A DNA stretch of 64,000 bases. Source: Rana temporaria. Lineage: Eukaryota; Chordata; Amphibia; Anura; Ranidae. Both the position numbers and the translations under genes were made by a program. Within the stretch, counting starts at the first letter, position 1. The number at the start of each line of letters is the position of its first letter. Shown here in pieces: positions 53,481-64,000 of the stretch. Location of the stretch: positions 400,227,838-400,291,837 of the forward strand of contig NC_053491.1 in assembly GCF_905171775.1 (NCBI RefSeq), given 5' to 3'. The notes beneath the pieces are model-generated. The model made no database searches and was not told the DNA's origin. It worked only from the letters and a program-made list of their open reading frames with translations.

Positions 53481-54904
53481 ATTTGGAATGTGAAGCATAT
53501 TATGAGCTGTTGTAACTGGTAAAATAAGGTTTCACTCTTTGCCTTTCCTAAGCTCATTTTTCTTCTGCTGCAAAGTAATACGTTTATTTCAGCCTGTTTT
53601 AACCCTTCTGACCCCCCTGGTGTACATAATAAATGATTACTGTATATGTGAACCACAGAAGTGATGGGACAGGTTTTGACAAGAGGAAATTCCATTATCA
53701 TAAATGTTACTATATTAACAATATGTTGCTGTTCCTTCAAAACTAGAGATTGCGTACAGAAAAAGCATGTGATAGGCCCCTATCACACGGGCATCATCCA
53801 TTCAGTGACATTTTTGCTAAGAAAAAACTGCTGAAAACGGATTCAGATGATAAGTTTGCATATCTGTCTTCAGTTCCTTTTTTCATCAGTCTACATCCCT
53901 TTTGCATCAGTTTTTTTAGCTGTTGCCAAACCCGGGAAAAGGTGACAATTTGTATTTAAAAAAATAAAATAAAATTCTTGCCGAAAAAACTCCTCTTGCA
54001 CACTGTAGCTTGAAAAAGTTCAGTACAGCTTTATATATTTTTTCTTTTCTTTTACTGAGCTAAAATTATTGTATAGGGCCTATGCACACAGACGCGTAAA
54101 CAAGCTTTTGATTGTGAGAAAAACAAAACAAAAAAAAACAAGTGGCGTGTATTCTTCAGTAAAAAAAATAATAGAAAATCTGCATTTTTGGTCAGCAATT
54201 CTACGCCACATTCACGCAAATTTGCACAGATTTGTCCATGAACCTTGTCAACGCTAACACAAGCTTCCACACATGCATGTAAAATGGGCGTGAATTTTAC
54301 GTGAACATTGCGCAAATGCATATGCGCGAAAAATGCTTGAAATTGCATACAAAAAAAGTCTGAAAAAGTAGATACTCAAACAGGAGTATTATGTACAAGA
54401 GGCCTAATGGACGTAAGTGGAACGGATATAAATGGACAGCACCCGTTTACATACATTCCGTTTTCACTTTCAACAGATCTGGAGATTGGCTGTTAAAATT
54501 TTTTTAAATGTGGTTGTAAACAGATGACCATCCAGTTTTGTCCGTAGAAATTAATTGCTGTCCATTTTTCATTGCTCACTAAACAGATGAAAAACAGACA
54601 GATGGAACGGTGGGCTGCGTTAAAAGAAGCCTAAAGGCAAAGCTTTTTTTTTTTATTTTGGATTGAGTATGGGATATTTTAAACCTCTATCAGATGAACA
54701 CGGACCGCGTGTCTGTGTTCATCCGATCCGCAGACGAAACGAAAAATAGGGTTTTCTTCCGTCTGCAGAATCGGATCATTGCGGAGGTGGACAAGATCGG
54801 GTGTCAGTGGATGTTCATCTGCGATCTCATAGGGACCAATGTATGTCCCTTTTTTCATCCACAAACGGATGGATGAAAAAGTGGACGTGTGAAATGGGCC
54901 TTAG
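53481..54904. other. Intergenic DNA with several short MITE remnants
   Basis: GGCCCCTATCACACGGGC (53775), GGGCCTATGCACACAGACGC (54077) and AAGAGGCCTAATGGACG (54400) are MITE-type ends. 54673-54903 has CAGATGAACACGGACC mirrored by GTGTTCATCCG and ends GTGTGAAATGGGCCTTAG. No supported gene. Confidence 0.45.
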
Positions 54905-55818
54905 GCTAAATCGGGCTCTGTCCCGGCTATGGCTGTGTTTGAAGGACTTCCCACTGTTGCCTGTAGGTGGCGTTACCACCCCAGGCCAATGTTGGAAAAC
55001 AAGCAGGCCAGAGTGTATTGGGTGTTTTTCCCTGTACACAGCCCAGTGGGAGTGGTCTCCCACTGGGAAAGGTACTTAAAGGAGCCAACGCCATTTTTGA
55101 TGGCTTTTTGCCTCGTGACCCTCCTGGCTCGAGGTATGTGATGGTTGATTTTCAGCAGTGGGGCCACGTTGGCCCGAGGCTGCATCCCTCCTACGCAGGC
55201 CCAATTGTGCTTACTGGGGCCTGCACTTTGGAGGTGATCCTGTACTGTCTGTCCTAAGGGAGGAAGCCAGGGGAGGACCTGTCTTGGAGAGGACCAAGCG
55301 GAAGGCTGGTATCTCGGAAGTCCTGGTGACTATATTGGAGGATGCACCGTAGCCTATGTTACCTTACAGTGTGCCGGGTCGGCTTAAAGGCTCTAAACTG
55401 TAAGGCTGGATATCCGAATACTAAATCCTGTGGCAGAGGATTATTGCACAGTTCATCTTTATCGCACTAAAGTCTGTGGCAGAGACTGTTATTCTCTTTT
55501 TGTCCGTGCATCATCCCAGCTGCTAGGCCGGTGAGAGGGGCCTATCCGGGTGAGCAATACCCACTCGGAGGAAAGTGGTGAGTGGGACTTTTTGAAGCTT
55601 GAAAGCTCCCCAGTGATCTGCATAGAGTGCCTGACCCTTCCCCTGACTCTCCATCCCTCTATCTGTGCAAGTTTGTGTGAAATAAAGCTTAACAAAAAGG
55701 ATTTACAACTTGTGTGGACATTGAGGTTTCTATAGACTCTCATCCCCTAGACAACGAATGGTGAAGTAATGTGCAGGCCCAAATCTAAACCAACCGCTCC
55801 TTCAGGGGTAGTGCTACA
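54905..55818 (+). repeat. LTR fragment related to the 48920 solo LTR
   Basis: Shares GTTGCCTGTAGGT, GGCACGAGGTATGTG / GGCTCGAGGTATGTG, CACGTTGGCCCGAGGCTGCAT, GGCAGAGGATT, AATAAAGCTT and the end GGGGTAGTGCTACA. The TGTAGCG start is missing. Confidence 0.7.
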
Positions 55819-56579
55819 CAGTATTAAAGAGAAATCCCAGGTATGAATATTTTTTACATGGTTACATTGGTCCAGCTTGGACCAATGTAACCATGTATAA
55901 ACCATACCTGGCCAATGCCACTAGAAGCTGCCTGCTCGGCATGGGCGCCATTCAGGGAATACATTTTTTCTGAATGATTGCAAAGTGTTCTCTGACTAGA
56001 CGAGGTGCAACAGTGAGGTCACGCTCTCCACTTTTGTCCAATTGGAGATTAATTTGCATGTATTCAGAAAATCCAAAGCATTCTCAGAATGGCGCCCATG
56101 TCAAGTCATTTACCTCCTGCCTTCACAATGCAGCAGCGCAACAGTTCTCCATTAAAACATAGTTGCATAGTAGGTAAGGTTAAAAAAAAGACAATAGTCC
56201 ATCCAGTTTAACCGCTTCTCCTCCAGTCTCAATGTGTGGCCCCGTGTCCTCCTACACTCCTTGGGACTGAATAGTTTTTTTTTCCTATGCTGGGATCACC
56301 ATTGAGGTATTTGTAGGTCGCTATCATGTCCCCTCTCAATCGTCGCTTCTCCAGCGAGAATAAATTTAGGCATGTGGAGATCACTGGAGTAGGGATGTAT
56401 ACTTCAGTGATTTCCAGCTTCCATAGGCATCGGCCAGGTATTGTGTATATACATAATTACATTGGTCTAAGCTGGACCAATGTAACCATTTATAAAAATC
56501 TCCATAACTGTGTAGTGCTACCCCCGTAGAAGCCGCTGGTGATTGGGCCTATTTCCCCCTTACAGCACCCACAGCCAGG
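55819..56579. repeat. Composite of dispersed repeats
   Basis: GGTTACATTGGTCCAGC and GCTGGACCAATGTAACC occur as inverted pairs at 55858-55897 and 56456-56495. TTCTCCAGCGAGAATAAATT and TGTCCCCTCTCAATCG at 56330-56370, with ACATAGTTGCATAGTAGGTA at 56158, match a repeat type common in vertebrate genomes that I cannot name with certainty. Confidence 0.45.
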
Positions 56580-57360
56580 CACATGGTATTTTCCACACTT
56601 TTTCTCAGGCTGAATAAACAGTCTTTTTTTTTTTGGTGTTTAGGACGCGTTTCTGGACGAAACGCGTCTGGAGGCAGCGTCAGTGACGTCACCACGCCTA
56701 GGAGGAAGGGCTCCACAAGCCGGCCGGCTTTTTATCTATTTGTACATGCTGTGTTTATACTGCCTAAGTGTAAGTACATTACTTTTTTAATAAACCTGTT
56801 ATACCTACGATATCACGCTATTGCGTCCCTTTCTGTCTTCCTGCCTGCATGTAAGCCGGATTGGGTTACGTTTGTCGTTTTACTGTGGTATTGATGAGTT
56901 GTGTTGCGTCCCAAACCGCAAACACGCACCACTTTCAACATCAAGGCTGCCATTTCTACTGGGAATCTTGGAACATCTTAGCCCAGGGGATTTAAAGGCC
57001 GTGGCTGGGCTATAGCCAACTGCACTAAAGGCTTGCTATCCGGTAAGCTGATATACAATTCCGGTGGTGGGATCTCACACACTGTATGCATGTCACCAGG
57101 TGCATTGAACAGTTAACATCCCTACATGCAAATCAGCCTCTGATTAATACAGTGATTCTGTCTCTGCTGGAGAACCAGTTGAAAATCCACTAATATTCAT
57201 ACCATCTGTGGACTGTTTAACTACTATATTTATTTTGTTTTTGATATTTGGCGCGGCTTTTTATATTATTTTATATTGTTTTATTTTCCTGTCATCATAC
57301 GCTAGCCGCGGCCTGAATTAACGGTGTTGTGATAGCGCGTTTTTTTGGTGTACACTCTAG
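56580..57360 (+). repeat. PLE pseudo-LTR-like relic
   Basis: TTTTGGTGTTTAGGACGCG, then GGACGAAACGCGTC (56650-56670), GACGTCACCACGCCTAGG and an AATAAACC near 56788. The GAAACGCGT core is shared with the two PLE hammerheads, but the upstream CUGANGA is missing. No reverse transcriptase nearby. Confidence 0.4.
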
Positions 57361-57703
57361 AAGACAGGGCAAAGCGGCAGATAAGCAACCTGTGAGGCAC
57401 AACACAGCTCCTGACACAATTAACCCCATGCTCCTCTGTCTACAGAGGAGCCAACTAAATTAACTTTAAAACTAGCAAACTAGGAGGATGCTACATCTGG
57501 AAAACTTCTTTAAATGCGGCATCGCACTGATCCGGACTGTGCCATTGCCACCGATTTGACCTGCCAAATTGCTCCAATGTGAACCAGGGCTAAGTGAAAT
57601 GACATGCCACCAAAGGAAGGGAAAACCTGTGTTAGTCGTCACTAGCAAAGGTGCTCCCATCGAAAGATTTCCCCCCTATTCTTGCTCCAGTGACAACTCC
57701 AAA

Positions 57704-57752
<49 letters not shown>

Positions 57753-58260
57753 TTCCCCCCAGAACTTTTAGTCCTGGTGACCATGATCACTAGATGGAAA
57801 TAGAGAGGGTGAATCTTCTCAACAGGGATGTTTGCAGAAGTAAATACCAGACAGGGGTTATGATCCTTTCCTAGTCTATCTAAAACAAAAATAATGTCCG
57901 CTTTAGATATACTTAGTATTTAGTATACAGTATTAGCAGAATACAATAGATTACAAAAACCCAATTAAAGAACTCAGTTTTAAATAAAAAAGGGATAATG
58001 CTAACAGTTGAAAGTTCTGGGCCTGTCGCCTTCATCTATCTTCATTGCTCAGTGAGTCACTGACCTGGAACAAACAAGGGCATATTGGGTATCGGATATG
58101 TGCTTGTTCAGTTGTTGACTCTGAGTAGTGAATTAAGGATAAGAATGACAGCCCTGAAGCATGTCCAAAGTGACAGCTCCTGTATTTCTATCCTAAAGCT
58201 AGCAGATGTTGACACAACTAAAATCCTCCAGACATCAATTCTGCTTTCCTTTGCACAAGG
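57361..58260. other. Repeat remnants, no gene
   Basis: 57510-57592 is an end of the ATGTGAACCAGG MITE family. 57600-57860 matches a dispersed repeat also seen at 58610-58680 (GTCACYAG..., TGATTCTCC-like). 57850-57900 resembles 47210-47260. No supported coding region. Confidence 0.4.
57704..57750. repeat. (TG)n microsatellite
   Basis: About 23 uninterrupted TG dinucleotides ending in a T/C tract. Confidence 0.97.
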
Positions 58261-58274
58261 ACAGCAACACACAT

Positions 58275-58422
58275 ACAACATACACAACACCCAGCGTATG
58301 CATGCAACATACACAACACCCAGCGTATGCATGCAACATACACAACACCCAGCGTATGCATACAACATACACAACACCCAGCGTATGCATACAACATACA
58401 CAACACCCAGTGTATGCATATT
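58275..58422. repeat. 29-bp minisatellite, five units
   Basis: Unit AACATACACAACACCCAGCG plus TATGCATGC (later TATGCATAC). Five near-identical copies. As 29 is not a multiple of three, several frames stay open on both strands, producing the Thr/His-rich and Cys/Tyr-rich apparent peptides here. Confidence 0.95.
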
Positions 58423-59090
58423 CCAACCCAGACAGGTTATTTTTTTTGCTGCTTTTGTACAATTGAGAACATTTTCCCTTCGCTTCCTGTCCCAAAATCT
58501 CCAACTGAAACTTATAGTTAACCTTCCCTATTACAGTTGTCCCCAGGTGTCCTCATTGGAAGATTTATTTTTGTTCTGGGGACGGCTGTAAAATTTTACA
58601 TTTATCTCTAACCATTTCTGTTTCTGTGACAATGGTCACCAGGACAAACAGTGTTGATTCTCCAAAGTATGTCCATGTACAGCCCCGGGTCGGGTATTGG
58701 TTATTTACAAATATTAGTCCAGAGGCCTGGGGTTGGCTGGAAACTTGGGGCTATATAGGGCCGGACTACCCAGAGCGACCGAGTGACATACAGGGTTCTG
58801 CCTCCTGGACCAGCCCCTATGATGGACATCACACTGGTCCAATGGCGGGATATTTAACGTCCATCATAGGAGCCAATCATAGGAGCCATCATCCTCTGCC
58901 CATGCACTGGTGAGGCTGCAGTGATGGGCACTGGTAAGGCTGCACTGGTGACGCTGCATTGATGGTGAATGCTGCCCTTCATGCATTCGCGTAATTTGAA
59001 TCTGGCCCTTAAGTGGAAAAATATTGCTGACCCCTGATGTACAGTATAGTATGAACTGTTTTCATTAAATCCTGCATCAATGCTGCATGG
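58423..59090. other. Dispersed repeat remnants
   Basis: CGCTTCCTGTCCC and GGACAAACAGTGTTGATTCTC match repeats elsewhere in the window. CACTGGTGAGGCTGCA and similar phrases (58910-58970) form a small degenerate tandem. No gene. Confidence 0.4.
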
Positions 59091-59094
59091 CATG

Positions 59095-59496
59095 GAGGCG
59101 ACCAGCGTGTGGCACTGCTAAGGTATTATGGAAGCCCAGGTTGCTTTGATAGCGGCCTTTAGCTTGTCTGCATTGTTGGGTCTGTTGTCTCATCTTCCTC
59201 TTGACAATACCCCACAGATTCTCTATGGGGTTTAGGGTCAGGCAAGTTTGCTGGCCAGTCAAGCACAGTGATACCATGATCATTGAACCAGGTATTGGTA
59301 CTTTTGGCAGTGTGGGCAGGTGCCAAGTCCTGTTAGAAAATGAAATCGGCATCTCCATAAAGCGGGTCAGTCGAGGGAAGCATGAAGTGCTCTAGAATTT
59401 CCTGGTAGATGGCTGCGCTGATTTTGGACTTGATAAAATACAGTGGACCAACACCAGCAGATGACATGGCTCCCCAAATAATCACAGGCTGTGGAG
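59095..59496 (-). pseudogene. Tc1-like transposase remnant (inverted half)
   Basis: Minus-strand reading shows the middle and end of a Tc1-type catalytic domain: IIWGAMSSAGVGPLYF, then ILEHF, then after an internal stop QDLAPAHTAKS (second catalytic Asp region) and, in a shifted frame, NPIENLW with the third acidic residue. At least one in-frame stop and one frameshift separate these, and the DNA-binding region is absent, so it is dead. Confidence 0.75.
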
Positions 59497-60120
59497 AATT
59501 TTGCATTTCATTTGGAAATCCAGGTCCCAGAGTCTGGAGGAAGAGTGGAGAGCATAGGTGTGTGCAGCCTATTGCATTAGGGTGTGCACACCAAAGCTCA
59601 AACACGCGCGTGTGTAATATACCATATATGGCAGTGGGCAAGTCAGTAGGGCTTTGTCAGCAGGGCAGAGATCGGTGTCAGTAGTTCATCTTTATTTGTA
59701 TTATTATTATTATTTTCTTACAATTTTTTTATTTTTATTACATTTTTTTTAATATTCGTTTTTTTTTAGGAGCCCTGTTGGGGGGCTTTGGTGAAATATT
59801 AGTGGTCTAAACAGACCCCTGATGTCTAACTTTTGAGACAGAGAAAGGGACTGAGGACAGAGATTCCCCAGTCCCTTTCTCTGCAGCAGGGGGAATCTGC
59901 ATAGTACAGGGTGATTAGTGTGTGCCCAGGCACACCTTACACCCTATGTGCGCACGCCTATGGTGGAGAGGCACAGAATTTAAGTTACATGAAGTCCATT
60001 GTGAAGTTTCCCCAGTCAGTGGTGATTTGGGGAGCCACGTCATCTGTTTGTTTTGGTCCACTGTGTTTTAGTCCAAAGTCAGCGCAGCCCTACGAGGAAA
60101 TTCTTCATGCTTGTATAATC
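59497..60120 (+). pseudogene. Tc1-like transposase remnant (forward half), split by hAT-like element
   Basis: FCISFGNPGPRVWRKSG (59497-59552) joins, across the insert at 59553-59962, to GEAQN, SIVKFPQSVVIWGATSS and YEEILHAC (59963-60115). This is the same transposase region as the minus-strand remnant, facing the other way. Truncated at both ends. Confidence 0.7.
59553..59962. mobile_element. hAT-like element with perfect 8-bp duplication
   Basis: Ends CATAGGTGTGTGCAGCC and GTGCGCACGCCTATG are inverted, flanked by GTGGAGAG (59545-59552, 59963-59970). Interior contains a T/A-rich tract (59695-59770) and GGGACTG...CAGTCCC inverted stretches. No transposase. Confidence 0.85.
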
Positions 60121-60317
60121 TAATTTTCTGACATACTAAATTTGGGGTTTTCACTAGCTGTAAGCTATATTCATAAAAAAAAAAAGAAATGTTGGAATAA
60201 TATCGCTGTGTGTAACGCATCTATATAAAATGTGAGTTTTACTTTTTGAATAGAATTGCTGAAATACATGAACTTTTTGATGATATTCAAATTTTATAAG
60301 ATGTACCCGTACACACT

Positions 60318-61021
60318 GGGGCAGATCCTCAGAGCGAGTACGCCGGCGTATCTACTGATACGCCAGCGTACTTTCAAATTACCCGCGTCGTATCTTTGGT
60401 TTGAATCCTCAAACCAAGATACAACGGCATCTGGGTTAGATCCGACAGGTGTACGTCCTTGTACGCTTCGGATCTAAGATGCAATACTTCGGCGTCCGCT
60501 GGGTGGTGTTCACGTCGTTTTCCGCGTCGGGTATGCAAATTAGCTATTTCCGACGATCCACGAACATACGAGCGGCCGGCGCATTTTTTTACGGCGTCTC
60601 TAGCCGGCTTTTTCTGGCGTATAGTTAAAGCTGGTATTTTGTCGCGCATAGTTAGACCTGCCATGTTAAGTATGGCCGTCGTTCCCGTGTTTATTTTACA
60701 TTTTTTTTTGCGTAAGTCGTCCGTGAATCGGGATGGACGTAATTCACGTCTAAGTTAAAAAAAAATGACGTAATGTAGCGCAATGCACGGCGGGAAATTT
60801 AGAAACGGAGCATGCGCAGTTCATTCAGCGCGGGGACGCGCTTCATTTAAATGAAACACGCCCCCTAATCGCCGATTTGAATTCCGCCGCCAGAGATAGA
60901 CATCGCCGCCGTAACTTATAGCGCAAATTCTTTGGGGATTCGAACCGGCCAAAAGTAAGTTACAGCTGCGTAGCGTATCTCGCATACGCTGCGCCTATCT
61001 ATTTCTATGTGAATCTGCCCC
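60318..61021. mobile_element. GATACGCCGGCG-family MITE with ACT duplication
   Basis: Ends GGGGCAGATCCTCAGAGCG and GTGAATCTGCCCC, flanked by ACT (60315-60317, 61022-61024). It aligns with 32741-33396 over most of its length. Confidence 0.88.
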
Positions 61022-61024
61022 ACT

Positions 61025-61413
61025 GATTTTACTGTTGTGGGTTTAGTAACACTTTAAGTATGACATGGCTTTATTCCCTGAATCCCAATTGTGGTTTAGG
61101 TATTTTTCCCTATTTACTCACCTCTGATGCTGTCATGTGTTTGTTTTTGTTTTTATTGTTTTAATGGCGACTGTATACATAGTCCGCAAGTAAACAAGCC
61201 AAGAAATGATGGCATGTTTTACAGTGGATGGCAGGTGTCAGAACTAAAAATTTCCAGCCAAACAGTGGCCTAAAGTGGTACCACATCAGGGCTGCTGGAA
61301 ACCAAGAGACTCTCGGCAGGTTCAACAACGTTTTTATGCATTTGCAGCCTACTTAGTGAGAGGCTTGTAAGTACCAATGGCTCGTGTGTAGTTTGTGCAG
61401 CATTTTAGGGATC
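61025..61413. other. No gene seen
   Basis: Moderate-complexity DNA without recognised repeat ends or supported exons. Confidence 0.4.
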
Positions 61414-61415
61414 CT

Positions 61416-61967
61416 ATGCCGCGTACACACGGTCGTTTTTCGGCATGAAAAAAAAACGACGTTTTTAAAAAACGTCATTTAAAATCATTGTGTGTGGGCT
61501 TCGGCTTCTGAAAAATGACCAAAAAAAAAATTCGAACATGCTGCATTTTTTAATGTCGTTTTTTTAAAATGTCGTTTTTCGGGTTGTAAAAAATGATCGT
61601 GTGTGGGCAAAAACAACGTTTTAAACCCGCGCATGCCCAGAAGTGAGTTATGAGAGGGGAGCGCTCGTTCTGGTAAAACTACCATTCATAACGGAGTAAG
61701 CAAATTCCATACGCTGTAACAGACAGAAAAGCGCAAATCGTCTTTTACTAACAAGGAATCAACTAAAAGCAACCCATAGGCGAATAGAACTTCCCCTTCA
61801 GAGTGCCGTCGTACATCACCGCGCTTTGTTCATCATTTTTAAAAAACGATGTTGTGTGGGCAACGTCGTTTTTAATGATGAATTTGGAAAAACTTCGTTT
61901 TTTGGACATGCTGAAAAATTTCATTTTTTTTCATGCCGAAAAAAAGGCAGTGTGTACGCGGCAATAG
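61416..61967. mobile_element. GTACACACGA-family MITE, copy 5
   Basis: Left ATGCCGCGTACACACGGTCG, right CAGTGTGTACGCGGCAAT, inverted. TTTTTCGGCATGAAAAAAAA is mirrored near 61930. The interior is the inverse of the 36960-37190 interior (GTACATCACCGCG, GAAGTGAGTTATGAG). Confidence 0.8.
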
Positions 61968-62186
61968 AATTTTCATGGTGGTCACCGGTGAGGACTCTGA
62001 AGCTCTGTGATGCTAATCCTGCTCTAGCTGCACTATATATGATAGTGAAATCTTTTGCATAAAAAAAAAAAAAAAAATTACAGTTTGGATTTACGTTTAG
62101 CAGCACATTGTACACAAATGCTAATACAAGTTACTCATCCCTCCCTGCCACCGGTCTTTGTCAATTGCACCCCCATCAGCTTGCAG

Positions 62187-62310
62187 GAGAGGAAGCTCTG
62201 TGACTTTAGGAAGGAAGTGACTCTCCTGTCACACGCCTCGATGACAGGCCAGATCTATAGCAGCATGTCTGAAAACAGGAAGACAAATACAATTTCACAA
62301 AGAATACAAA
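62187..62310 (+). other. Weak exon candidate
   Basis: CATCAGCTTGCAG precedes and GTAAGCG follows a 124-nt stretch open for 41 codons (ERKLCDFRKEVTLL...). Phase 0 at the start and 1 at the end does not match the 32-kb exons. No family recognised. Confidence 0.2.
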
Positions 62311-62567
62311 GTAAGCGTACTGTAACTACTGTCCTACTGCACCTCTACGACTGGCGCTTCAACGCATGGCTCTCCTGTGCTTGTGAAACTTCAACCGCCT
62401 TTGCAAATCTTCTGAAGATTTACCAAAAAAACGAAATTTGTACCCAATCACATGCTGTCATCTTGCATATTTTTGGTGGCTCCAGGGATAGGATATCCCT
62501 GCTAGAAATTCTCACTTCTACCCAAAGACTTTAGGATGTACAACAATTGAAAGATAGTGAATAAAAC

Positions 62568-62673
62568 AAATGGTGGTTCCAGAGAGTGGCACCTTGGCAG
62601 AAGCCTTGTTAGAAGAGAAGAAATGGTGGTTCCAGAGAGTGGCACCTTGGCAGAAGCCTTGTTAGAAGAGAAG
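62568..62673. repeat. 53-bp tandem duplication
   Basis: AAATGGTGGTTCCAGAGAG through GTTAGAAGAGAAG occurs twice in direct succession with no visible difference. A recent local duplication. Confidence 0.95.
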
Positions 62674-62794
62674 CAAAAATAAACTGCCGCATGGCTTTCA
62701 GGTGCTGGAATGAACACATACCTGAAAATGAAATGTCAGTTTTGGAAATTTAATTTAAGCTTTAGTAATTTAATTTTTTTAAAAGATCAATGAA

Positions 62795-63560
62795 TATTAA
62801 CCAGTCCCCATCCAGGCCCATTCTGACCTGCTACATGTAAAAACCAGTTTTTTTTTTTGCTGGTAGATTACTCAGAACCCCCAAACATTTTATATTGAGG
62901 TTTTTTTAGCAGACACCCAAGAGAATAAAATGGTGGTGGTTACAATTTTTTACGTCACATGGTATTTGCGCAGTGATTTTTTCCAAACTCACTTTATGTT
63001 TATGGGAAAAAATACACCTTTTAATGCCAAGAAAACACAATAGATAACCCATTTTTTTTCTGAAATATAAAAGATGATGTTACACAGAGTAAATAAATGC
63101 CTAACATGTCATGATTTAAAATTGCACATGCTCATGGAATGGCACCAAACTACGTTTTTTGAAAATCAATAGGCAACGATTTAAATCTTCTTACAGGTTA
63201 TCAGTTTAGCATTATAGAGAAGGTCCAGTGCTAGAATTATTGCTCTCACTATAACGTTTGTGTGTCACATGTGTGGTGCAAACACTGTTTACATATGTGG
63301 GCAAGACCTACATATGCGTTCGCTTCTGCGTGCGAGCATTAGGGGACAGGGGCACTTTTGAATTATATATATTTTTTATTACATTTTTTACATTGTCCAT
63401 TGTTTTTTATATTGTGATTATTTCTGTTATTCCTATCACAAGAAATGTAAACGTCCCTTGTGATAGAAATAAGGCATGACCGGTCCTCTTTATGGAGACA
63501 TCTGGGGTATTTATTACCCCAGATATCGCCTCTACCTTGGAAACCATGAGCATAGTTGGC
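62795..63560. repeat. Dispersed AT-rich repeat
   Basis: ATTACTCAGAACCC (also at 32725) and CACATGCTCATGGAATGGC (similar at 34525) are shared with other places. GGGACGTTTACATTTCTTGT-type text near 63435 is mirrored by nearby ATTCCTATCACAAG. No frame with a domain. Confidence 0.45.
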
Positions 63561-64000
63561 AACATTGTAAAAGGTTTTATAGGGACACTTTTTTGCCTGT
63601 AGACAGAGTTTTTTTATAATCAGGGGGTGGGGCATTTGTAGGCGTGGCATAATGGTAGGAGAAAATGTGGTGCGCCGCTGCGAAAAATGGGCATGTTTAA
63701 GTGGAATAATGGGCATGGCTCAAATGGGTGTAGTTGGAGTCTGAGATGAATAAGGGAGGGGGAGAGAGGATGAAAAAGATAGGGAGGGAAGGAGGGAAAG
63801 AAAGAGGGATGGAGGGACAGCAGGCCCAGATCCTACACCACAATAGAAATGTGTATTCCAGAAAGTTTAACAATCAGCAGATAAAGATACTCCAAACACC
63901 TGGTGTTAGCGCTTCAATCATCCTGCACCATGGTTGTTATGGAGTCAGGATGAGTGAAGCGCATTATTTCTATTATTACATTGCCCCCGGCAGTGGATCC
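63561..64000. other. Window end; purine-rich tract, no gene
   Basis: 63745-63815 is G/A-rich (GGGAGGGAAGGAGGGAAAG). GAGTCAGGATGAGTGAAGCG follows a CACCTGGTGTTAGCGCTTCA stretch that is roughly its inverse. No gene recognised. Confidence 0.4.

Noticed and set aside
53204..53740. 178-aa minus ORF
   Set aside because: It spans a MITE (53275-53480) and T-rich flanks and shows no domain; likely chance.
58085..58591. 168-aa ORF with Thr/His/Tyr repeats
   Set aside because: Most of it is the five-unit 29-bp minisatellite; flanks have no domain and mirrored ORFs exist on the other strand.
62055..62534. 159-aa ORF
   Set aside because: Starts in a poly-A tract and has no recognisable domain. Only the 62187-62310 part was kept, as a weak exon candidate.

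Overview
This is vertebrate nuclear DNA made almost entirely of transposable elements and satellite repeats. The mix suggests a large amphibian genome, most likely a ranid-type frog: a Penelope-like retroelement, Tc1-like and hAT transposons, many families of short CpG-rich inverted-repeat (MITE-like) elements, LTR pieces and a long 31-bp satellite. The organism is an inference. No tRNA, rRNA, CRISPR array or prokaryotic-style operon is visible.

Left end (1-7.7 kb): a Penelope-like element (PLE). An intact reverse transcriptase plus GIY-YIG endonuclease frame (3615-5645, +) sits in the loop of a large inverted repeat. The arms (900-3650 and 5818-7697) are two nearly identical PLE pseudo-LTRs in opposite orientation, each with a candidate hammerhead ribozyme. 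A second PLE frame, the N-terminal part, runs leftward off the window (655 to 1, -). Only the left arm carries an 874-bp inverted-repeat insertion, so the right arm serves as the empty site.

7.7-15.1 kb: nested elements. Three Tc1-like remnants are split by MITEs with TTAA, TA and TTA target duplications. One Tc1 N-terminal frame runs straight into a 31-bp minisatellite.

15.9-25.9 kb: a 10-kb complex. A fold-back element has 1-kb arms (16919-17916 and 17929-18922). Around it are three arrays of a second 31-bp satellite whose orientation flips each time fold-back sequence is crossed. The central array is about 5.4 kb.

25.9-47.8 kb: dense MITEs, with hAT elements at 26.5, 28.3, 31.0 and 44.0 kb. 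Two windows look non-repetitive. At 32.0-32.6 kb are two exon-like segments with matching splice phase (32079-32226, 32389-32529), the best candidate for a host gene. At 40.5-41.85 kb are weaker exon and promoter signals.

47.8-64 kb: a Tc1-like element broken by a retroposed segment with a 14-bp duplication and by a solo LTR with a 4-bp duplication. Further on are a decayed LTR element with a polypurine tract, more MITEs, a PLE-like relic, a 29-bp minisatellite, an inverted Tc1 pair interrupted by a hAT-like element, and dispersed repeats to the end. The only intact protein gene is the PLE polymerase; the rest is mobile-element debris with perhaps one small piece of a host gene.
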